Source: Actinomycetota bacterium
GTDB taxonomy: Bacteria; Actinomycetota; Actinomycetes; JACCUZ01
Assembly: GCA_030841245.1 (NCBI GenBank)
Contig: JAVEDG010000290.1
Coordinates: forward strand, 1 to 5,411
Reading direction: 5' to 3'
DNA length: 5,411 nt
Of the stretch, positions 1 through 5,016 are shown piece after piece. Numbering within the stretch: position 1 is the stretch's first letter; each line of letters opens with the position of its first letter. The notes below the pieces were generated by a model. It was given only the letters and a program-made list of their open reading frames with translations, ran no database searches and was not told the origin of the DNA. The position numbers and the translations under genes were made by a program.

Positions 1-602
1 AAGCCCCGGCCGGCGACACTGACGACGCCGAGGACACTCCACATGGCCAGCTGCTGCTGCCCGGCGGCTCCGCCGCCGCACCCACCCGGCTGCTGCCGTC
101 CAACGTGCACATCGGGCTCACCGTGTCCCTGCAGGCACTGCGCGACGGGCTGGCCGGGGCCGGGCGCCTCGACACCGGGGCCACCCTCTCCGCCGCCGAA
201 CTACGCCGCCTCGCCTGCGACGCCGCGATCATCCCCATCGTGATGAACGGGCACAGCAAACCGCTTGACGTCGGACGCAAACGCCGCCTCCACGACTACT
301 ACCAGCGCCGCGTCCTGATCGTGCGTGACCAAGGCTGCATCGCCCCCGGCTGCCAGCGGCCCGCCGCCGACTGCCAAGCCCACCACGACCACGACTGGAC
401 CAAAGGCGGACCCACCGACATCGACCACGCCGCCCTGCTCTGCCCCTACCACCACCAGCAGGTCCACCGCCAACACTGGACCGTGCGCCTGGCCGCCAAC
501 GGCTACCCCGAACTCATCCCACCGCCCTCGATCGACCCCGACCAACGACCCAGACAACACCACCGCTTCCGACTCCGCCTGCTCACCCGACAACAGGAGT
601 GA
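1..602 (+). CDS. DUF222 / HNH endonuclease-domain protein (13E12-repeat type), 5' truncated by window edge
   Basis: The frame is open from base 3 at the left edge to the TGA at 600-602, so about 199 C-terminal residues are visible and the true start lies outside. The GTG at 105 is internal; the protein reads through it. The first ~110 visible residues resemble the end of the DUF222 region of actinobacterial 13E12-type proteins. They are followed by a compact HNH-type zinc/nuclease module: CIAPGC (codons 336-353), C at 372, a His-His pair at 381-386, the usual W-x-x-GGPTD stretch, then LLCPYHH (435-455). Four cysteines (336, 351, 372, 441) could hold a structural zinc. The position where family members normally carry the middle Asn of H-N-H reads His (426-428). 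These proteins occur in many copies in actinobacterial genomes and are presumed DNA nucleases with unproven biological roles. The coding strand is strikingly C-rich and G-poor compared with the genes to the right. Confidence 0.88.
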   Translation, partial: APAGDTDDAEDTPHGQLLLPGGSAAAPTRLLPSNVHIGLTVSLQALRDGLAGAGRLDTGATLSAAELRRLACDAAIIPIVMNGHSKPLDVGRKRRLHDYYQRRVLIVRDQGCIAPGCQRPAADCQAHHDHDWTKGGPTDIDHAALLCPYHHQQVHRQHWTVRLAANGYPELIPPPSIDPDQRPRQHHRFRLRLLTRQQE

Positions 603-624
603 GGATGGTCTTGGATCGTCGCAC

Positions 625-1029
625 TCACTCGGCATGGTGCAGGTGGATCAACCCGGCCGGCGTCGACCGGAAGCCGCAGGCATCGAAGTAGAACGGAGCC
701 AGGTGGTCATCGAAGTCGACGTGCAGCCATTCGCATCCCGCCTCCCGAGCGCGGTCGACCGCGTGACCGACCAGCGCAGTCCCGATGCCACGGCGCTGGA
801 ATCGCGACCGAGTCTTCGGGTCGAGCAGGAACGCGTGGTCGCCGCCGTCCCAGGCAACGTTGACGAAGCCGACGAGCACGCCCTCTGCGTCGCGTGCCGT
901 CACCCAACCGAGACTGTGCTCGCGGACCCTGGGCCACCAGCCGGCAACCGGATCTCCGCCGTGGCTCTGGACCAGGTCCAGCATCTCCGCATCGGCGAGG
1001 TCGCCGCGCCACTCATAGCTGATCACCAC
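625..1029 (-). CDS. GNAT family N-acetyltransferase
   Basis: A small single-domain GNAT acetyltransferase, expected to transfer acetyl from acetyl-CoA to an amine; the substrate cannot be told from sequence. Signature parts: a YEWRGD opening, GFVNVAWDGG-HAFLLD (strands 3-4), the acetyl-CoA loop QRRGIGTA (residues 78-85), then CEWLHVDFDDHLAPFYFDACGF near the C-terminus. Start choice: the same frame is open up to a GTG at 1119 (164 aa), but homology of this family begins at the I-S-Y-E-W-R-G-D segment, so one of the adjacent GTGs at 1029 or 1026 fits the usual length (134 or 133 aa). The extra 30 codons are less GC-biased in third position and contain a hairpin. No clear ribosome-binding site precedes any candidate, so the start is uncertain. 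It lies downstream of the DHFR-like gene on the same strand, and its stop is only 22 bp from the stop of the convergent HNH gene. Confidence 0.85.
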   Translation of the reverse strand: MVISYEWRGDLADAEMLDLVQSHGGDPVAGWWPRVREHSLGWVTARDAEGVLVGFVNVAWDGGDHAFLLDPKTRSRFQRRGIGTALVGHAVDRAREAGCEWLHVDFDDHLAPFYFDACGFRSTPAGLIHLHHAE

Positions 1030-1080
1030 ACCGTCACGATGAGCGCGCCGAGGCCCATCGGCAACGGAGTTCTCGTCGAC

Positions 1081-1099
1081 GCCGCCCTCCGAAGGCGGC
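1081..1099. repeat. Short GC hairpin between DHFR-like gene and GNAT domain
   Basis: GCCGCC (1081-1086) and GGCGGC (1094-1099) form a perfect 6-bp inverted repeat around a 7-nt loop. It sits about 50 bp beyond the stop of the minus-strand DHFR-like gene and upstream of the homologous part of the GNAT gene. No T-run follows on the minus strand (which reads GTCGACGAG next), so it is not a standard intrinsic terminator. It could be an attenuating or mRNA-stabilising hairpin, or simply chance in GC-rich DNA. If the GNAT gene begins at 1119 the hairpin is inside the coding sequence. Confidence 0.3.
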
Positions 1100-1145
1100 A
1101 AGGCCAGGCGAGCCCTCACCGCCCCGCCGGAGCGGCGACCCCCGA

Positions 1146-1712
1146 TCAGTCCCGCGGGGCGACGTCCAGGATCAGCTGCAGCTGCTGGTCGGAGTGCCGC
1201 ACCTCGCGCAGGGTCAGCCGCTTGCTGGTGATGCGTCGTGGCAGCAGCGGTGCCCCGGCCCCGAGGACGACCGGCTGCATCCCGAGCCAGATCTCGTCCA
1301 GCCGGCCCGCGTCGTCGAACTGGCCCACCAGGTCGCCGCCGCCGACGAGCCAGATGTTCTTGTCCGGCAGGGCAGCGCGCATCTCGTCGTACACCGGGCG
1401 GACGTCGCCGGAGACGAAGCGGATGTCGACGGTCGGGATCGGCGGCAGCTCGCGGTGGGAGAAGACCCAGCAGGGTCGGTCAGCGTAGAAGTCGCGCCAC
1501 TGCTGTGGGTTCGTCACCATGTCGTGGTTACGCAGCACCCATTCGTAGGTCGTCGCCCCCATGACCATCGGCCCGACGCCGCCGATGAACTCGTCCCAAC
1601 CGCCGTCGTCCTCGCCGTGGTGCGGCGCCTCGAAGAGCCAGTCGAGCGAGTCGTGCTCATCAGCGATGAAGCCGTCGAGCGTGCAGGCGGTGAAGTACTG
1701 GACCCGGGCCAC
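1146..1712 (-). CDS. Dihydrofolate reductase family protein (RibD C-terminal domain)
   Basis: A 188-residue protein filling one RibD-C/DHFR-like domain. Visible signatures are the first strand and loop VQYFTACTLDGFIA (residues 4-17), VMGATTYEWVL (50-60), the dinucleotide-binding NIWLVGGGDLVGQF (119-132), and DEIWLGMQPVVLGAGAPLL (139-157). The family binds NADPH and reduces pterin- or pyrimidine-like substrates. This stand-alone branch (often called YyaP/YwjB-like) has no settled substrate, and it is neither the essential folA nor the riboflavin enzyme RibD, which has an extra deaminase domain. It starts with GTG at 1712; homology begins at residue 4, so little room is left for another start. 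No Shine-Dalgarno is present. Instead, TAACGT lies 7 nt before the start, suggesting a leaderless message. It is divergent from the VOC gene, and the GNAT gene follows on the same strand, probably in one transcript. Confidence 0.9.
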   Translation of the reverse strand: MARVQYFTACTLDGFIADEHDSLDWLFEAPHHGEDDGGWDEFIGGVGPMVMGATTYEWVLRNHDMVTNPQQWRDFYADRPCWVFSHRELPPIPTVDIRFVSGDVRPVYDEMRAALPDKNIWLVGGGDLVGQFDDAGRLDEIWLGMQPVVLGAGAPLLPRRITSKRLTLREVRHSDQQLQLILDVAPRD

Positions 1713-1719
1713 GCATCAA

Positions 1720-1725
1720 ACGTTA
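1720..1725 (-). promoter_or_regulatory. Candidate -10 hexamer for a leaderless DHFR-like transcript
   Basis: On the minus strand TAACGT (1725 down to 1720) matches the actinobacterial -10 pattern TANNNT. Seven bases separate it from the GTG start at 1712, which would place transcription start at or next to the first codon. No purine-rich ribosome-binding site is present in the gap. No convincing TTGACA-like -35 is visible at the usual distance. The call rests on position and the absence of a Shine-Dalgarno. Confidence 0.35.
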
Positions 1726-1811
1726 GGACCGGCCGCACCAGCCGGCGGAGCCGCCATCAGGCGACGGCCCGAGGAGCCATCCTCGCAGGGCTGACTGTCG
1801 TGGGGCCATGC

Positions 1812-1830
1812 TTGACTCGGGTCAACCGAG
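1812..1830. promoter_or_regulatory. Candidate operator: interlocked inverted repeats before the VOC gene
   Basis: TTGAC (1812-1816) and GTCAA (1821-1825) form a perfect inverted repeat with a 4-bp centre. Overlapping it, CTCGG (1816-1820) and CCGAG (1826-1830) form a second perfect one. The site ends 15 bp before the VOC start codon and just upstream of its ribosome-binding site. A further TGACT at 1792 repeats the TGACT at 1813 exactly 21 bp (two helical turns) upstream. This compact symmetry is what a dimeric repressor or activator site looks like, but no regulator gene is in the window and no family can be assigned. Confidence 0.35.
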
Positions 1831-1836
1831 ACAGAC

Positions 1837-1841
1837 GGAGG
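1837..1841 (+). promoter_or_regulatory. Ribosome-binding site of the VOC gene
   Basis: GGAGG with 4 nt to the ATG at 1846. It is the only canonical Shine-Dalgarno core before any gene start in this window, and it fixes this start. The in-frame sequence farther upstream does not resemble the family. Confidence 0.7.
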
Positions 1842-1845
1842 ACTG

Positions 1846-2595
1846 ATGCCCACCCGCACCGACCGTTGGCCCGCCGGCACCCCCTGCTGGCTCGACATCA
1901 GCGTCCCCGACGTGGCCGCCGCCAAGGAGTTCTACGGCGCGGTCGTCGGCTGGGACTTCGAGGACCAGGGCTCCGACATGGGCGACTACGTGATCGCCCG
2001 TCGTGCCGGTAACGACGCGGCCGGCCTCGGCCCGCTGCAGTCGCCGGACCAGCCCACCGCGTGGATGCTCTACTTCGCGGTCGACGACATCGGCGCCTCG
2101 ATCCAGGCGGTCCGCGACAACGGCGGACAGGTGATCATGGACCGCACCGAGATGGCCGGCATCGGCAACATGGCTGTCGTCGCCGACAACCAGGGCGTGG
2201 CCATCGGCCTCTGGGACGCGGCCCCGATGATCGGCGCGCAGGTCTACAACGAGCCCGGTGGCCTGGTCTGGGAGCAGCTTGTCGTACCCGACGTGGAGGC
2301 GGCCAGGGCCTTCTACACCTCGGTGTTCCCGCTCGACTTCACCGACCAGTTCGGCCCCGGCGTGGCCCTGCGCGGCACGTCGGACACCATCGCGGGCTTC
2401 AGCGAGTCCACCGACGGGCCGCCTCGCTGGGACTGCTTCCTCTCCGTCGACGACGCCGTCAAGTCCGAGGCGATCGCCCTCGAGCACGGTGGCTCGTCGG
2501 TGCAGAAGGTCGAGTTGGCCGAGTGGGGCCACCTCGGCGTGGTCAAGGACCCCTGGGGCGCGCGGATCGGCATCGGCGACGCCAACCTGGGCTGA
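1846..2595 (+). CDS. VOC family protein with two tandem glyoxalase-fold domains
   Basis: A 249-residue cytosolic protein made of two vicinal-oxygen-chelate (glyoxalase/bleomycin-resistance/dioxygenase) domains, about residues 12-125 and 135-246. Each opens with the same pattern: TPCWLDISVPDVAAAKEFYGAVVGW (12-36) and GLVWEQLVVPDVEAARAFYTSVF (139-161), showing internal duplication. Each ends with a D-x-x-G / DPWGA-type strand (D114-G117; KDPWGARIGI near the end). The architecture and N-terminus (GTPxWxDxxxxDxxxAxxFY) match the M. tuberculosis CFP30B/Rv0577-type proteins, whose enzymatic reaction is not firmly established. The start is set by GGAGG at 1837-1841. The first-strand position often occupied by a metal-binding His is not His in either domain (Asp17, Glu143), so a lactoylglutathione-lyase role is doubtful. 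It is divergent from the DHFR-like gene and separated from recO by a repeat-rich leader, so it is probably its own transcript. Confidence 0.93.
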   Translation: MPTRTDRWPAGTPCWLDISVPDVAAAKEFYGAVVGWDFEDQGSDMGDYVIARRAGNDAAGLGPLQSPDQPTAWMLYFAVDDIGASIQAVRDNGGQVIMDRTEMAGIGNMAVVADNQGVAIGLWDAAPMIGAQVYNEPGGLVWEQLVVPDVEAARAFYTSVFPLDFTDQFGPGVALRGTSDTIAGFSESTDGPPRWDCFLSVDDAVKSEAIALEHGGSSVQKVELAEWGHLGVVKDPWGARIGIGDANLG

Positions 2596-2605
2596 GCCCC
2601 GGCTC

Positions 2606-2619
2606 CCTGACGAGTCAGG
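2606..2619. repeat. 14-bp near-perfect palindrome after the VOC stop codon
   Basis: CCTGAC (2606-2611), GA, GTCAGG (2614-2619): a perfect 6-bp inverted repeat with a 2-bp centre, beginning 10 bp after the VOC stop. The 2-nt centre is too short for an unstrained RNA loop (4 bp plus a 6-nt loop would form), and no T-run follows. It contains the first of three CGAGTC hexamers (2611, 2647, 2679). It could be a protein-binding site or a weak 3'-end hairpin. Confidence 0.35.
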
Positions 2620-2635
2620 CAGGCCAAGACGTTCG

Positions 2636-2688
2636 GCCCCGCCGGACGAGTCGGAAACAGGGTTGTCGGCCGGCGGGGCGAGTCCGGC
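2636..2688. repeat. Strong stem-loop with a competing alternative stem upstream of recO
   Basis: GCCCCGCCGG (2636-2645) pairs perfectly with CCGGCGGGGC (2670-2679), giving a 10-bp GC stem with a 24-nt loop; CGA/TCG (2647-2649/2666-2668) can extend it inward. A second perfect 7-bp pairing, GCCGGAC (2641-2647) with GTCCGGC (2682-2688), shares bases with the first, so the two cannot form together. The region lies between the VOC stop and the recO start. With no T-run it is not a classical intrinsic terminator. It may act as a transcript-end hairpin for the VOC gene or as a structured recO leader. Confidence 0.4.
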
Positions 2689-2715
2689 AGCCGGATGTCG
2701 GTCCACGGGACGACA

Positions 2716-3456
2716 ATGGGTCCCGTGGGCCTCTACCGGGACGAGGGTGTCGTGCTGCGTACCCAGAAGCTCGGCGAGGCCGACCGCATCATCACCCTGC
2801 TCACCCGGGAGCACGGCCGGATCAGGGCGGTCGCCAAGGGAGTCCGGCGCACCAAGTCGAAGTTCGGTGCCCGGCTCGAGCCGTTCATGCATGTCGACCT
2901 GCAGATCTACGAAGGCCGCAGCCTCGACATCGTCCAGCAGGCCGAGAGCCTCGCGACGTACGGCGAGCGCATCTGCGCGGACTACGGCCGCTACACCGCC
3001 GGGACCGCGATGCTGGAGACGGCGGAGCGGCTGACGTCCGAGGAGAACGAGCCGGCGGTCCAGCACTTCCTGCTCCTGGTGGGTGGGCTGCGGACGTTGG
3101 CCGACGGAGCCCAGCCGGCGAGCCTGGTCCTCGACGCGTTTCTCGTTCGTTCGCTCGCCGTCGCGGGCTACGCCGCGTCGTTCGAGGACTGCGCGCAGTG
3201 TGCCCGGCCCGGACCGCACTCCTACTTCAACGTCGCGGCCGGTGGCGCCGTCTGCCCCGACTGCCGACCCCCCGGCTCGGTCACCCCGGCCGCCGAGACC
3301 CTCGTCCTCCTGTCGGCGCTGCTGACCGGCGACTGGGCGGCGGCCGGCGCCAGCGAGGCCCGGCACCGCAGGGAGGCGAGCGGGCTGGCCTCGGCGTACC
3401 TGCAGTGGCACCTCGAACGCGGGCTGCGCTCGTTGCCGCTCGTGGAGCGCGGCTGA
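2716..3456 (+). CDS. recO: DNA repair protein RecO
   Basis: RecO helps load RecA onto SSB-covered single-stranded DNA in the RecFOR pathway and anneals complementary strands. The protein (246 aa from this start) shows the N-terminal OB-fold stretch LYRDEGVVLRTQKLGEADRI-ITLLTREHGRIRAVAKGVRRTKSKFGARLEPF, closely matching M. tuberculosis RecO. This is followed by a helical domain with ADYGRYTAGTAMLETAERL and a four-cysteine zinc motif, C159-x2-C162 and C180-x2-C183. It ends LQWHLERGLRSLPLVERG, about 20 residues short of the mycobacterial tail. Start choices are ATG 2695, ATG 2716 and GTG 2725. Homology starts at L-Y-R-D, which favours 2716 or 2725, and only 2716 has a purine-rich GGGA at suitable spacing (2707-2710). 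The uppS gene follows after 22 bp, the conserved actinobacterial order. Confidence 0.95.
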   Translation: MGPVGLYRDEGVVLRTQKLGEADRIITLLTREHGRIRAVAKGVRRTKSKFGARLEPFMHVDLQIYEGRSLDIVQQAESLATYGERICADYGRYTAGTAMLETAERLTSEENEPAVQHFLLLVGGLRTLADGAQPASLVLDAFLVRSLAVAGYAASFEDCAQCARPGPHSYFNVAAGGAVCPDCRPPGSVTPAAETLVLLSALLTGDWAAAGASEARHRREASGLASAYLQWHLERGLRSLPLVERG

Positions 3457-3464
3457 GCGGTCAC

Positions 3465-3470
3465 TAGGGT
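3465..3470 (+). promoter_or_regulatory. Candidate -10 hexamer for uppS in the recO-uppS gap
   Basis: TAGGGT fits the actinobacterial -10 pattern TANNNT and stands 8 nt before the uppS ATG at 3479. The 22-bp gap has no Shine-Dalgarno sequence. This suggests that uppS can be made from a short-leader or leaderless transcript in addition to any read-through from recO. No clear -35 hexamer is visible inside the end of recO. Confidence 0.4.
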
Positions 3471-3478
3471 CGCTTGCC

Positions 3479-4279
3479 ATGCCACGTCGTACGCCGGTGC
3501 GCCCACCGCCCCCGCACCCCTCGGGCGTGCGGCCGCCGGCGATCCCGACCGACCTGCTGCCCAAGCACGTGGCGATCGTCATGGACGGCAACGGCCGGTG
3601 GGCCAAGGCGCGCGGGCTGGCCCGGACCAAGGGGCACGAAGCGGGCGAGGCGGCCCTGCTCGACGTCATCCACGGGGCGATCGAGGTCGGCGTCCCGTAC
3701 CTGTCGGCCTACGCGTTCTCCACCGAGAACTGGAAGCGCTCGCCCGACGAGGTGCGTTTCCTCATGGGCTTCAACCGCGAGGTGATCCGCCGCCGCCGCG
3801 ACGAGCTGGACGCCATGGGCGTGCGGATCCGGTGGGCCGGCCGGCACCGCCGGCTGTGGCGCAGTGTCATCGACGAGCTCGAGGAGGCCGAGCGTCGCAC
3901 GGTGGACAACCGGACGATCACCCTGCAGTTCTGCGTCAACTACGGCGGTCGCGCCGAGATCGCCGACGCTGCTGCGGCCATCGCTCGCGAGGTGGCCGCC
4001 GGCCGGATCGACCCGGAAAAGGTCGACGAGCGCACCATCGCGCGCCACCTCGACGAACCGGGCATCCCCGATGTCGACCTGTTCGTGCGGTCCTCGGGGG
4101 AGCAGCGCACTTCGAACTTCCTGCTGTGGCAGTCGGCGTACGCGGAGCTGGTCTTCCTCGACACGCTCTGGCCGGACTTCGACCGGCGTCACCTGTGGCA
4201 GGCGATCGGCAACTATGCCGCACGGGACCGCCGGTACGGCGGGGCGCTGCCGAACCTCCCGGCGTCCGGCGGCGACTGA
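3479..4279 (+). CDS. uppS: Isoprenyl transferase (cis-polyprenyl diphosphate synthase, UppS family)
   Basis: A membrane-associated cytosolic enzyme that adds isopentenyl diphosphate units in cis to an allylic primer, making the undecaprenyl/decaprenyl diphosphate carrier for peptidoglycan and other wall glycans. All family catalytic residues are present, each shifted by exactly +10 from E. coli UppS numbering: D36, N38, R40 (in MDGNGRWA), H53, S81, N84, W85, R87 (STENWKR), R204, R210, S212 (RSSGEQRTSNF) and E223. The sequence resembles the M. tuberculosis decaprenyl diphosphate synthase Rv2361c more than short-chain Z-farnesyl synthases, so a long-chain product is likely, although chain length is inferred. 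At 266 residues it has a Pro/Arg-rich extension of about 25 residues before the catalytic domain, as in mycobacterial relatives. It lies 22 bp after recO; the ATG follows a TANNNT hexamer and has no Shine-Dalgarno. Confidence 0.96.
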   Translation: MPRRTPVRPPPPHPSGVRPPAIPTDLLPKHVAIVMDGNGRWAKARGLARTKGHEAGEAALLDVIHGAIEVGVPYLSAYAFSTENWKRSPDEVRFLMGFNREVIRRRRDELDAMGVRIRWAGRHRRLWRSVIDELEEAERRTVDNRTITLQFCVNYGGRAEIADAAAAIAREVAAGRIDPEKVDERTIARHLDEPGIPDVDLFVRSSGEQRTSNFLLWQSAYAELVFLDTLWPDFDRRHLWQAIGNYAARDRRYGGALPNLPASGGD

Positions 4280-4285
4280 ACCGCT

Positions 4286-4298
4286 CCGGCGACGCCGG
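4286..4298. repeat. Short GC hairpin after the uppS stop
   Basis: CCGGCG (4286-4291), A, CGCCGG (4293-4298): a 6-bp inverted repeat starting 7 bp past the uppS stop. As RNA it would have to open one or two pairs to make a loop. There is no T-run downstream, so it is at best a Rho-assisted or 3'-end-stabilising element. The rest of the 108-bp gap (4280-4387) holds the inverted repeat and promoter listed next and no visible gene. Confidence 0.3.
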
Positions 4299-4344
4299 CA
4301 TGGTGCGCAGCGGCCGCGAATGGTTGCGCGCGGGCCTCCGTTGG

Positions 4345-4369
4345 ATTCCGGCCGGGGAACGTCCGGAAT
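4345..4369. promoter_or_regulatory. Candidate operator ATTCCGG-N11-CCGGAAT upstream of the DinB gene
   Basis: ATTCCGG (4345-4351) and CCGGAAT (4363-4369) are perfect 7-bp inverted half-sites whose centres are 18 bp apart. They end 6 bp before the TACAGT -10 candidate and cover the -35 region. That position fits a repressor or a -35-overlapping activator. The AT-containing ends make it less likely to be mere GC noise. The arms could also form an RNA hairpin, but they lie upstream of the likely transcription start, so a DNA site is preferred. Confidence 0.4.
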
Positions 4370-4375
4370 GAGGCT

Positions 4376-4381
4376 TACAGT
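4376..4381 (+). promoter_or_regulatory. Candidate -10 hexamer for a leaderless DinB-family transcript
   Basis: TACAGT (TANNNT pattern) stands 6 nt before the ATG at 4388, so transcription would begin at about the A of the start codon. There is no Shine-Dalgarno. At the -35 side GGGGAAC (4354-4360) is visible. Its GGAAC core resembles the -35 of ECF sigma promoters of the SigR/SigH/SigE class, with GTC 19 nt farther on. The usual -10 core of that class is GTT, so that alternative is only partial. Confidence 0.4.
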
Positions 4382-4387
4382 CGTGCC

Positions 4388-4972
4388 ATGACCGACAACG
4401 ACTTCCCGTGGGAACCTCCCTTCGCCGGCACCGAGACCGAGCATCTCGTCGGCGCGCTCGACCGGCTGCGCACGACGTTCCGCTGGAAGGCCGACGACCT
4501 CGACACGGCCGGGCTGCAGACCCACATCGGCGCCTCGTCACTGACCCTCGGCGGCCTGCTCAAGCATCTCGCCGCGGTGGAGGACTACATCTTCACCACC
4601 AAGCTGCGGGGCGAGCCGATCGGCGCCCCGTGGGATGCCAACGGCTGGGACGGCAGCAACGACTGGGAGTTCGCCTCCGCCGCCGACGACAGCCCCGAAA
4701 TGCTCTACGCGCTCTGGGACGGTGCCGTAGAGCGGTCCCGGGCGAGACTCGACGCCGCCCTGGCCGACGGCGGGCTCGACCAGCTCGTGCACGTGTCCGG
4801 GCCGGACGGCCGCCACGCCAGCCTGCGCCGGCTCGTCTGCGACCTGATCGAGGAGTACGGCAGGCACACAGGCCACGCCGACCTGCTCCGCGAGGCGGTG
4901 GACGGACTGGTCGGTGAGGACCCTCCGGCGCGATGGCACGCACGATCGAGCCGCTCACCGGTCGGGAGCTGA
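4388..4972 (+). CDS. DinB/DUF664 family protein, mycothiol-transferase-like
   Basis: A 194-residue cytosolic protein of the DinB four-helix fold. The DUF664 subgroup in actinobacteria includes metal-dependent enzymes that use mycothiol to conjugate or process small molecules. Visible features are a helix opening ETEHLVGALDRLRTTFRWKADDL (16-38), the first metal-ligand helix SLTLGGLLKHLAAVEDYIF with H60, a Trp/Gly/Asp-rich middle PWDANGWDGSNDWEF (81-95), and the signature EEYGRHTGHADLLREAVDG with H160 and H163. These three His form the expected metal site. Family members typically end near this last helix; here a hydrophilic tail of about 20 residues follows (after 173). The substrate is unknown, and DinB itself (SOS-linked in Bacillus) should not be read as the function. 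The ATG at 4388 follows a promoter-like hexamer by 6 nt with no ribosome-binding site. It is convergent with the MFS gene, with 44 bp between stops. Confidence 0.87.
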   Translation: MTDNDFPWEPPFAGTETEHLVGALDRLRTTFRWKADDLDTAGLQTHIGASSLTLGGLLKHLAAVEDYIFTTKLRGEPIGAPWDANGWDGSNDWEFASAADDSPEMLYALWDGAVERSRARLDAALADGGLDQLVHVSGPDGRHASLRRLVCDLIEEYGRHTGHADLLREAVDGLVGEDPPARWHARSSRSPVGS

Positions 4973-5006
4973 CCGTCGTACATCGCTCGTGTTCGGCGTG
5001 TCTGAG

Positions 5007-5016
5007 CCCGGCCGGG
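5007..5016. repeat. Palindrome between convergent DinB and MFS stop codons
   Basis: CCCGGCCGGG is a perfect 10-bp palindrome directly abutting the TAA (5017-5019 on the opposite strand) of the MFS gene, in the 44-bp convergent gap 4973-5016. It might contribute to bidirectional transcript ending, but there is no T-run on either strand and the free loop would be small. Chance occurrence in GC-rich DNA is quite possible. Confidence 0.25.

Noticed and set aside
105..602. GTG at 105 as the start of the HNH gene
   Set aside because: The frame is open to the window edge, and the preceding residues (LLPSNVHIG) read as continuous family-like sequence, so the gene is truncated by the window and does not start there.
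325..1488. A 387-codon plus-strand open frame overlapping HNH, GNAT and DHFR-like genes
   Set aside because: It is out of frame with HNH and antisense to GNAT and DHFR-like; its translation is Thr/Pro/Ser/Arg-rich with no family resemblance. The three overlapped frames have clear domains.
1729..1755. CCGGC/GCCGG and GGCGG/CCGCC short inverted repeats in the divergent region
   Set aside because: These are only 5-bp arms of pure G/C, expected by chance at this base composition and not placed near a start or stop in a telling way.
2061..3467. A 468-codon plus-strand frame across the VOC gene, the leader and recO
   Set aside because: It is an Arg/Gly/Pro-rich shadow frame of two genuine genes and would ignore both of their stop codons; no motif is visible.
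1822..3669. A 615-codon open frame on the minus strand covering the VOC gene, recO and the start of uppS
   Set aside because: It is antisense to three well-identified genes, its protein is low-complexity Gly/Arg/Val/Asp-rich with no recognisable domain, and such long antisense frames are expected where third positions are nearly all G or C.
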